Assembly: GCA_002862325.1 (NCBI GenBank)
Contig: PKCT01000291.1
Location: 1 to 13,305, forward strand
Origin: Phycisphaerae bacterium
GTDB lineage: Bacteria; Planctomycetota; Phycisphaerae; Phycisphaerales; SM1A02
Direction of reading: 5' to 3'
DNA length: 13,305 nt
Numbering within the stretch: position 1 is the stretch's first letter; each line of letters opens with the position of its first letter. Positions 1 through 6,229 of the stretch are shown here, in pieces. Under the pieces are notes generated by a model that was given only the letters and a program-made list of their open reading frames with translations, did not search any database and had not been told where the DNA came from. Both the position numbers and the translations under genes were made by a program.

Positions 1-4
1 GGCG

Positions 5-9
5 CTCCT
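5..9 (-). promoter_or_regulatory. Shine-Dalgarno for an off-window gene to the left
   Basis: On the minus strand the bases read AGGAG and overlap the TAG stop of the small secreted protein gene (stop at 8-10). This is the expected spacing for a start codon just beyond the left edge. It suggests that another gene of the same operon follows immediately; from the DUF3450 context an ExbB/MotA/TolQ-type proton channel is the best guess, which is inference only. Confidence 0.5.
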
Positions 10-295
10 AAAGGCCTCGGGCGATTACGACTGGGGGCCGACGGTGGATGGGGTCTTTCTCACGGCGCAGCCGGGCGAGCTCCTGGAGGCTCTCTTCAAG
101 CCGCTTCTCCGCGTCGACCGGCACCGCGGCGAACGGCGATGCAGCATCTCCGTCCGCGTTCTTCCCGCTCGCGTCGCGTTCGGAGGAAGCCGGCACACTG
201 GACGAGGAGGCGTCCGCGCCGTCCTGGCCCGCAAACGCGAAGGGCGTCAGGATGACGAGCGTCAACCATGTGATCGTGTGGATGGTGTTCTTCAT
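8..295 (-). CDS. Small secreted protein, unknown function, in TonB/DUF3450 cluster
   Basis: Codes for about 95 residues. The reading frame is open to 319, but the start at 295 (MKNTIHT) is preferred because GAGAGG lies 8 bases upstream at 304-309 and it gives a clean signal peptide: Lys2, hydrophobic residues about 7-22, probable cleavage after AFA near residue 22. The mature part is a low-complexity Ser/Ala/Asp linker (about 25-60) followed by a short charged helix (about 62-80, LEESLQELARLRRE) and a basic proline-containing end. I do not recognise the family. The helix loosely resembles the coiled-coil start of the long periplasmic N-terminus of DUF3450-linked ExbB proteins, so it could be a split-off or degraded version of that segment, but neither other frame continues such a protein at the edge. 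It lies 28 bases after the DUF3450 gene and its stop overlaps the next gene's ribosome binding site, so it is part of the operon. Confidence 0.6.
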   Translation of the reverse strand: MKNTIHTITWLTLVILTPFAFAGQDGADASSSSVPASSERDASGKNADGDAASPFAAVPVDAEKRLEESLQELARLRREKDPIHRRPPVVIARGL

Positions 296-303
296 GTTCA
301 TCA

Positions 304-309
304 CCTCTC
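304..309 (-). promoter_or_regulatory. Shine-Dalgarno deciding the start of the small secreted protein
   Basis: GAGAGG on the minus strand, 8 bases before the ATG at 295 but only 2 before the in-frame ATG at 301, and downstream of the longest possible start at 319. It favours the start at 295. Confidence 0.45.
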
Positions 310-323
310 GGTCTCGCATCTGA

Positions 324-1142
324 TCAGTCGATCGTCACCGGAAGTCCCACGTACGCCGCGGGCTTGGAGTTGTTGAGAATGCCGACGAGCTCGGCGATGG
401 CCGGCGCCGCGTCGTCCGCCTCGGTCCAGACCCAGCCCTCGGGACCGGGGCGACCGATGCCCGCCAGAGCCGCATCACGGCCGAGGTAGAACCCCTGGGC
501 CAGCCCGATGTAGACGGCGGTGACCTCGACCTGACTCCCATCGGGGCGGTCGCGGATCTCGCTTCGCTGAGTGATCTCGCGATTGAACTTGTCTATCTCG
601 TTCAGGACGAAGGTGACGTTCAGGTACCGCTTGGACAACGCCAGTTCGCTCTTCTCCGAATCCTCGGGGATCATGCCGGCGATGGGCCGGATCTTCTCCT
701 GAAGCGGGGCGGGAAGCCGGGGAATGACCGCCTTGGTCCGATTCTCGAGCGTGACGATGATGCCTTCGAGAACCGCCAGATCGGTTTCGAGGGCCTTCTT
801 CTCGTCGGCGAGTTCGAGCCGCTTCCGGTCGCTGTCGGTGACCGAGGCCTTCGCCTCTGCGATGTCCTTCCCACGTGATGCGATTTCCTCCCGAGCGACG
901 TCGATTCGGGCCTGGAGGATCTCTCGGCCGAGCCGCCAGTCCTGCTTCTCCTGGGAGATGGTCTTTCTCGTCTCCACCCAGAGACGCATCGCCTCGCGGG
1001 TGCGTTCGATCTCGGCCTGGGACGAGTCGGCGGATTCCTTCGGGTCGTCGGCCAACGCCATCGACGCTGCGGCGATGATCGACAGCGCGGCGAGTCGAGA
1101 GGAGCGCCGGCGCGACGGGAGATCTTGTTGAGGGCTGTTCAT
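324..1142 (-). CDS. DUF3450 family periplasmic coiled-coil protein (TonB-system associated)
   Basis: 272 residues, the usual size for DUF3450. It has a basic N-terminus and a hydrophobic stretch (about 18-31, ending ALA-DD) that fits a signal peptide, so the protein should be periplasmic. Residues 42-140 are a long coiled coil carrying the family's best-known block, RLWVETRKTISQEKQDW (53-69) followed by LGREILQARID, then LPAPLQEKIRPI (143-154), SKRYLNVTFVLNEIDKFN (170-187), and the C-terminal YIGLAQGFYL and GRPGPEGWVWTEADD (about 229-244). In Gammaproteobacteria such genes stand next to a long ExbB, ExbB2, ExbD2 and TonB2 and are thought to assist the energizer; the exact role is unknown. Here it follows the receptor gene after 37 bases. 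The start ATG at 1142 has only a weak AGAG at 1149-1152. The N-terminal arginines (SRRRSS) do not make a convincing Tat signal. Confidence 0.85.
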   Translation of the reverse strand: MNSPQQDLPSRRRSSRLAALSIIAAASMALADDPKESADSSQAEIERTREAMRLWVETRKTISQEKQDWRLGREILQARIDVAREEIASRGKDIAEAKASVTDSDRKRLELADEKKALETDLAVLEGIIVTLENRTKAVIPRLPAPLQEKIRPIAGMIPEDSEKSELALSKRYLNVTFVLNEIDKFNREITQRSEIRDRPDGSQVEVTAVYIGLAQGFYLGRDAALAGIGRPGPEGWVWTEADDAAPAIAELVGILNNSKPAAYVGLPVTID

Positions 1143-1179
1143 GGGTATCTCTAGTCCCTGTTTCGAGGACGACGTGGAT

Positions 1180-4100
1180 TCAGAAGGTGAAGCTCGCCTT
1201 GACGCCGACCGAAAGGTCGACGCCGGTCGTGTAGGAGGTGAAGGTGGCCTCCCCCGAACCGTCTGGCGTCTGGTAGACGTTCCGTATCGTGGGATTGAGG
1301 AGGTTCTTGGCCTTGAAGAACACGAAGAAGTTGTCGAGGATCCTCTGGTTGACGGTGACGTTCAGCGTGTTGACCGGCTTGGCCACGATGCTGGGTATGA
1401 ACTGGAACTTGCTCGTGACGCCGGCGCCGGAGAGGAGCGTGTCGCCCTGCGCCGTGTAGAAGACGCCGATGTCGGTGCCGGTGTCCTTCAGTCCGACCGT
1501 CGCGTACAGGTTGTAGAGATAGTCGGGTGCGCCCGTCATCTTTCGATTTTCGATGTCGAATCGGGGGATGTTGGGGTTCTGCCGATAGAGATTCTCGAAC
1601 TGCTGGATGTCGGCCTCCGGCAACTGGACGGAACTGTCGATGAGCGTTCCGTTCGCGCCGAGCGTGAGCCATTCGAGGTTCTCGTCGAAGACACCGAAGT
1701 TCTGACGGAATTCGACCTCGAACCCGCTGAGCTTTCCCGAAGGAAAATTGGTGGGCGTCGTGTAGAAGAACGACGGCGTGCCCCGCTTCACGTATTCGAT
1801 CGGATCCTTGATCGTCTTGTGGAACCAGGACGCGGAGAAGAGACTTCCCTCGACCGGATTCCAGTCGATACGGGTGTCGTAGTTGTTGACCTTCGACATC
1901 CGCAGGTTGGGATTTCCGGTGAAGATCGGCCCGCCCAGGAACTCCTGCTGGATGATCGGGGTGATCTCCTTGAAGGTCGGCCGGGCGACGGTCTGACTGA
2001 CCGAACCACGGAAGGTCACGCCCGGGACCAGTTCCAACACGACCCCCAACGACGGCAGAACGTCGAATTGCTGGAAGGAGACGTCCGCGTCACCCGGCTT
2101 GAGGATCGTGAGCTGCGCTCCGGCGGGATCGTCGTCGGCGGGCGGAATCCAGTATGCCCCGTCCGGCGATTCGGGGAAGACCTCGGTCCGCATGGAGGTG
2201 TACTCGAACCGCGCCCCACCGATCAGATTCACGCCGGTCATGAGCGGAAGATCGGCCATCGCGTAGAACGCGGTGATCTGCTGCTGACCGGTGTAGTCGA
2301 CCGAGGGATTATTGGCGCCACCGTCCCAGGTGTTGAAGATCGCCGAACCGGGTACGCCGGATTCGATCTGTGAGACCGCGACGTCGGACCACTTCTGATC
2401 GAACCCCGGGCCGCTCCCCTCGGGTGGATTCTCATCGTTCGGTCCCCAGACGTCCTGGGGCGTGGGCGGCGTCGGCAACGGCAAATTGGTGCCGAACGTC
2501 CCGGCCGCGGGAATCGGGCCGGGCGCATTGATCGGATCCGTGTATCCGTTGAAATACGGAAGCGTGGCCGACGGCCAGCTGCCGAAGCCGGGGTTGTAGT
2601 TGCTGAAGACCTGCTGGTCGAAATCCCGGTTCAGACTGTCGTTGAAAAAGCCGATCTTCGCGTACCCTTCGTCGTCCGACCACTGGTCGTAGAGGAACTT
2701 CATGTTCCCGGCGTATTGCTTGGAGTCCTCTTCGATCGTCTTGTAGATGCGTTGAAGATTGCCCAGGAATGCGTTCGACCCGCCGGATCCAGTGAGCAGC
2801 TGGTACTCCGGTGCGAAGCGGCGATAGTCGTAGAAGCCGAGGACGAAGAACGGTGGAAGATTGACGATGTAGTCGACTTGATCGTTGTTCTTCGACCCCG
2901 GACGCCAACTCGTCGCGAAGAGCGTCTTGTCGGGTTGATACTGCCGAGCGCGGCTGTACGACAGGCTCCAGTCGAACTCCATGCCCGTGAAGGTCAGAAG
3001 ATCCGGCAACGCCACGATCTCCTCTTCGAAGGGAAAGACGTGGGATCCCCCCAGCTGGGCGGAGGAGATCGACCGCTCCGTGTAGATGAGGCTCTGCGAG
3101 CGCACGTACGGCGCCGCGTTCCGATTCTGCACGCTGTTCACGGGGTTGTCGACGTCGTACGGGAGGTACTGGTCGACCACCTGCCCGGTGTTCGGATCCG
3201 TATATCCCGGATACTGGAACGGACCGGGATACCCCGGAGGGGCGTCGGTCGCCAGCGGAAGGCCGCTGTCACGACCATAGACATTCTGATACCACCACTC
3301 GCGTCCACGAGTGTCCTCAGCGAGGATCGCCTTGCTCTCGGTCGTGAGCGTGTAGAGATAGCTGGCGGCGATCTCGTGATTCTCCCACTGGATGCCGCCG
3401 GTGGCGAGGGTTCCCCACTGCAGCGACTCGACCCCTTCGGTGATGTCGTAGAGCTGCGTCGAGAAGTCCTCGCCCGGACCTGGAATCCCCGTCACGGTGC
3501 CGGACTGCCCCTGCAGGCTGGGCGAGAGGCTTCCGATGTCGTTCACCGAGCCCTGGTAGACGCGAAGATTGTTGTTCACCCCGTTGTCCAGGTAGGCCGC
3601 GTCCCGGTCGTAGAAGAAGCTGACGAAGCCTCCGATCGTCGGGCCATCTTCGAACTCGTGTCGCAGCCCGAGGTCGACCGACCACTTGTACATCGCCGGA
3701 GCGTCTCCCGTGGTGGTCCCCAGCGGCCGCCCCGCGAAGTCGTAGTACGTGGCGTCGGCGGGAAGCGTCTCCCCCGGCCTCACCGGCACGTCCTGGATCG
3801 GAATGGTCGCGGGGATGCTTCGCCGCCCGTCGTCGTATCCCCATCCGTTGATCGATCCGCCGTCGTAGGTCAGGAAGTCCGAACGATTCTTGACCTGGGA
3901 GTTCCATTTGTACTCCGTCTTGAAGGACAGCAGATTCTCGTCGGGGATCCCCTTGAGAACGATGTCGATACCGCCGCCGGACGCGTCGCCCTGCTGGTCG
4001 GGCGTGAAGGTCTTCGTGACCTGGATGCTCTCGATGACGGCGGTCGGAAAGAGATCGAGCTGGACCGCCCGCTTGTCCTCGTCGTTGGTCGGAAGACGGA

Positions 4101-4668
4101 CGCCGTTCAACAGGGTGACGACGTACCGGTCGGGTAGGCCTCGGACGGTGGCGTACTTTCCATCCTGCACGGTGGCGCCCGCCACGAGATTCAGCGCACT
4201 CGCGGCGTCGCTTGCGCCTGCCTGGCTGATGAGCTCGGCGCTGATGGAGTCGAGCAGCGCCGGACTGTCGAGGCGAAGCTGGAGCAGCCCGCTGTCCGAG
4301 CCGGAATCGAACTTGACGTCCTGGACGACGAACTCCTCCATGTCGGTGAAGTCCGCATTGAGGAATGCATCGACGTCAGTCAATGAGCCCGCGTTGACCA
4401 CGACGTCCGTCCTCACCTGACGCTGATAGCCCTCCTTGGAGAAGATGAGCGTGTAGACGCCGGGCTTGAGATCCCGGATCGCATATCCGCCGTCCGCGCC
4501 CGCGGTCACTCGCAAACCCGTCTCCACCACCTGCACCTCGCCGCCGGAGAGCGGCGACTCGAAATCGCGATCGTTCACCACCCCCCGGATGACCCCGGCG
4601 TCCTGGGCGACCGCGGAGGCACCGCACATGGCGGCGGCGAGACTGACGATGGTGGACGCGAACCTCAT
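1180..4668 (-). CDS. TonB-dependent outer-membrane receptor with carboxypeptidase-regulatory-like N-terminal domain
   Basis: 1162 residues. It should form a 22-strand outer-membrane barrel that imports a substrate using proton-motive force through TonB-ExbB-ExbD. Signal peptide 1-21 (cleavage after AVA). Residues about 26-103 are a CarboxypepD_reg-like beta-sandwich (VIRGVVNDRDFESPLSGGEV, GGYAIRDLKPGVYTLIFS). A TonB-box-like EEFVVQD is at 111-117. The plug spans about 130-245, with ASDAASALNLVAGATV, YATVRGLPDRYVVTLLNGV and GDASGGGIDIVLKG. The remainder is barrel with long Gly/Pro/Asn-rich surface loops, and the chain ends in Phe (VKASFTF), the outer-membrane insertion signal. It is longer than classical siderophore receptors and closer in layout to Bacteroidetes/Oar-like receptors. 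The start is only 3 bases after the stop of the preceding gene and lacks a good Shine-Dalgarno, so it is probably translationally coupled. Substrate unknown: iron chelates, glycans, peptides or nucleotides are all possible. Confidence 0.92.
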   Translation of the reverse strand: MRFASTIVSLAAAMCGASAVAQDAGVIRGVVNDRDFESPLSGGEVQVVETGLRVTAGADGGYAIRDLKPGVYTLIFSKEGYQRQVRTDVVVNAGSLTDVDAFLNADFTDMEEFVVQDVKFDSGSDSGLLQLRLDSPALLDSISAELISQAGASDAASALNLVAGATVQDGKYATVRGLPDRYVVTLLNGVRLPTNDEDKRAVQLDLFPTAVIESIQVTKTFTPDQQGDASGGGIDIVLKGIPDENLLSFKTEYKWNSQVKNRSDFLTYDGGSINGWGYDDGRRSIPATIPIQDVPVRPGETLPADATYYDFAGRPLGTTTGDAPAMYKWSVDLGLRHEFEDGPTIGGFVSFFYDRDAAYLDNGVNNNLRVYQGSVNDIGSLSPSLQGQSGTVTGIPGPGEDFSTQLYDITEGVESLQWGTLATGGIQWENHEIAASYLYTLTTESKAILAEDTRGREWWYQNVYGRDSGLPLATDAPPGYPGPFQYPGYTDPNTGQVVDQYLPYDVDNPVNSVQNRNAAPYVRSQSLIYTERSISSAQLGGSHVFPFEEEIVALPDLLTFTGMEFDWSLSYSRARQYQPDKTLFATSWRPGSKNNDQVDYIVNLPPFFVLGFYDYRRFAPEYQLLTGSGGSNAFLGNLQRIYKTIEEDSKQYAGNMKFLYDQWSDDEGYAKIGFFNDSLNRDFDQQVFSNYNPGFGSWPSATLPYFNGYTDPINAPGPIPAAGTFGTNLPLPTPPTPQDVWGPNDENPPEGSGPGFDQKWSDVAVSQIESGVPGSAIFNTWDGGANNPSVDYTGQQQITAFYAMADLPLMTGVNLIGGARFEYTSMRTEVFPESPDGAYWIPPADDDPAGAQLTILKPGDADVSFQQFDVLPSLGVVLELVPGVTFRGSVSQTVARPTFKEITPIIQQEFLGGPIFTGNPNLRMSKVNNYDTRIDWNPVEGSLFSASWFHKTIKDPIEYVKRGTPSFFYTTPTNFPSGKLSGFEVEFRQNFGVFDENLEWLTLGANGTLIDSSVQLPEADIQQFENLYRQNPNIPRFDIENRKMTGAPDYLYNLYATVGLKDTGTDIGVFYTAQGDTLLSGAGVTSKFQFIPSIVAKPVNTLNVTVNQRILDNFFVFFKAKNLLNPTIRNVYQTPDGSGEATFTSYTTGVDLSVGVKASFTF

Positions 4669-4671
4669 GGG

Positions 4672-5967
4672 CTACCAGGGATCCGCAAGACCGGTGATGA
4701 TCGCGTCGATCCGCGACTGCAGCTCGTCCGAGGGCTTCGCCCCGATCCGGGCCAGAACGACGAGCGTGCGAGCGAGATCCTCTGCACGCGGACGTGCGTT
4801 CGGATTCGTGCTGCCGGCTTCGATCACCTTGAGCACGATGCGATTCGTCAGTTCGGGGTCTCCGGTGTGGTGCGCCGCCTCGGCGATCGGACGAAGAGCC
4901 TTGGCCCGGAACACGTCGGGAATGGTCTGAATGCCCTCCTCGTAGATCTCGAGGACCTCGACGATCTCGTTGCGTGCCTTCTCCAGATCCTTCGCCGCCG
5001 CCCGCTTCGCCGCGATCCCTCCGAGCACGCCGGCGCCGAACTCCGGCGGAAACGGCGTCGCGGACTGCACCGCGTCGTAGATCTCACGCGCGCGGGAGAC
5101 GAGCTTCCTCGCATTGGCGTCGTCACCCTCGTCGATCGCGTTCTGCGCAAGAGCGAGGATCGCTGCGATTCGCAGGTCGTGCGGAATCTTCGCGAGGTCC
5201 GCGGACGCGTCGACCCGGCGTTCGATCTCGACTCGAAGTTCGGTCTCATCGTGGAATTGCCGATGCAGTTCGTTCAGGATCCGAATCGCGCTCAGGACCA
5301 GATCGAGGTTCCTCGTCTCGATGGCCGCGTCGATTCGCGTCGTGAGCGTTCGGGCCTGCGCCACCGTGAGTTCGTCGATCTTCTCGCCGACGAGTTTCCC
5401 CTGCTGGGTCGGATCGACCCGAGACTCGATCGCCAGGGCGGCGTCCATGTCGTCGATGTTCGCCAGGGCCATCGCGACCTGGATGTCGATCCGATGGCGT
5501 CTCCACGGCACGAGATCCTCGGGGTGGTTTCGATCCGATCGAGCGACGAGCGAACGCACGAAGTCCGGGGACACGTCGTCGCGGCGGGACATCGCCGCCG
5601 CGATCTTGCCGATCGTCTCCGCTCGACGCCAGTTCTCGATCTTCGAGCAGCGGGTCGACGCGGACTCCAGGAGCCCGAGCTCCAGGAACGCATCGAGCAC
5701 CTCGGCCTGAACGCGAGAACGATCCTTGACGTACGGGGTGACCGGAATCGCGGTCGCGACCTGAAACGCCTGCTCGAGGACCACCCTTCGCCAAGGCTCG
5801 AGGTCGGCATCCGCGAGCGAGTCGACCATCGGAGTCGACGCTTGTTCGGTGGCCTCCTCGGCCCTCCCCACCGCCTCTTCCGAAGGCGATGGGACCTCCT
5901 GAGCCCCGGCCGATCCAAACGCCACCACCAGGACGAGGGCGACGGAGATCGTGTTCTGGTTGGTCAT
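4672..5967 (-). CDS. Secreted alpha-helical repeat protein, unknown function, first gene of receptor cluster
   Basis: 431 residues. The start at 5967 (MTNQNTIS) is chosen over the longer frame open to 6027 because it gives a typical signal peptide (hydrophobic about 7-19, cleavage near SAGA-QE at 22-23) and has GGGA 10 bases upstream. After a Glu/Ala/Ser linker (24-50) the protein is almost wholly helical with TPR-like repeats: AETIGKIAAAMSRRDD (116-131), QVAMALANIDDMDAALAI (163-180), RIAAILALAQNAIDEGDDANARKL (266-289), and AKALRPIAEAAHHTGDPEL (355-373). I recognise no named family. Such repeats usually serve protein-protein contacts; a periplasmic scaffold or a sensor helping the receptor is possible but is inference. 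In known DUF3450-exbB-tonB loci a TPR protein is also present, normally after tonB. The gene end is 3 bases from the receptor start, so the two are co-transcribed. Confidence 0.75.
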   Translation of the reverse strand: MTNQNTISVALVLVVAFGSAGAQEVPSPSEEAVGRAEEATEQASTPMVDSLADADLEPWRRVVLEQAFQVATAIPVTPYVKDRSRVQAEVLDAFLELGLLESASTRCSKIENWRRAETIGKIAAAMSRRDDVSPDFVRSLVARSDRNHPEDLVPWRRHRIDIQVAMALANIDDMDAALAIESRVDPTQQGKLVGEKIDELTVAQARTLTTRIDAAIETRNLDLVLSAIRILNELHRQFHDETELRVEIERRVDASADLAKIPHDLRIAAILALAQNAIDEGDDANARKLVSRAREIYDAVQSATPFPPEFGAGVLGGIAAKRAAAKDLEKARNEIVEVLEIYEEGIQTIPDVFRAKALRPIAEAAHHTGDPELTNRIVLKVIEAGSTNPNARPRAEDLARTLVVLARIGAKPSDELQSRIDAIITGLADPW

Positions 5968-6164
5968 GTCGTTGTATTCCCAATGTTCAGAGGAATGGGC
6001 TCGCGACCACACACCAACACGTTCCAAACCAAATCGGGCTCTCGAGGGGCCATTGGCCCTCGATCGAAGCCGATGCGGGGACGCTACGTGTGGATGGCGA
6101 ATCCGTTGTGAAGCCAGCGCAAAGACCCGGCTTTCAAACTGTGAGGATTTGATGTGGCAACCAT
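5968..6164. promoter_or_regulatory. Leader/promoter region of the receptor cluster
   Basis: Noncoding stretch between the terminator of the beta-helix gene and the start of the helical repeat gene; it should carry the minus-strand promoter of the cluster. The best match I see is TTGCCA (6155-6160) and a poor TTGAAA (6132-6137) with 17 bases between, on the minus strand, which is weak. An interrupted inverted repeat lies at 6043-6062. No Fur-box-like AT-rich dyad and no gene was found here. Confidence 0.3.
6043..6062. repeat. Inverted repeat in receptor-cluster leader
   Basis: The arms CGAGGGGCC (6043-6051) and GGCCCTCG (6055-6062) pair with one unpaired G and a 3-base loop (ATT). It sits about 75-95 bases before the start codon at 5967. 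It could be an operator or a hairpin in the 5' untranslated leader; there is no T-run, so it is not an obvious terminator. The function is unknown. Confidence 0.3.
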
Positions 6165-6201
6165 GAAGAGAACGGCGGCGGATCAGGTCGATCCGCCGCC
6201 G
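6165..6201 (-). terminator. Rho-independent-like terminator after the beta-helix protein gene
   Basis: A perfect 12-bp stem (6173-6184 paired with 6190-6201, CGGCGGCGGATC and its complement) with a 5-base loop. On the minus strand it is followed by the pyrimidine-rich TTCTCTTC (6172 down to 6165). It lies 29 bases past the stop of the 7909-6230 gene and before the receptor cluster, so it should separate two transcripts, or attenuate read-through so that the secreted protein is made in larger amounts than the receptor genes. Confidence 0.75.
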
Positions 6202-6229
6202 TCCGGAGTGGTTGAGACGTCGCTACCGA

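Noticed and set aside
1..295. The small gene at the left edge as a frameshifted ExbB beginning
   Set aside because: Neither alternative frame at the edge continues an ExbB-like coiled coil, and the stop overlaps a good Shine-Dalgarno for a new gene, so an intact small gene is the simpler reading.
1058..1142. Twin-arginine export signal in the DUF3450 protein
   Set aside because: The arginine run (SRRRSSRLAAL) lacks the hydrophobic residue and lysine pattern of a Tat motif; a general secretion signal explains it as well.
2716..4137. Plus-strand open frame of 473 codons opposite the receptor gene
   Set aside because: It is antisense to the plug and barrel of a clear TonB-dependent receptor; no domain or initiation signal.
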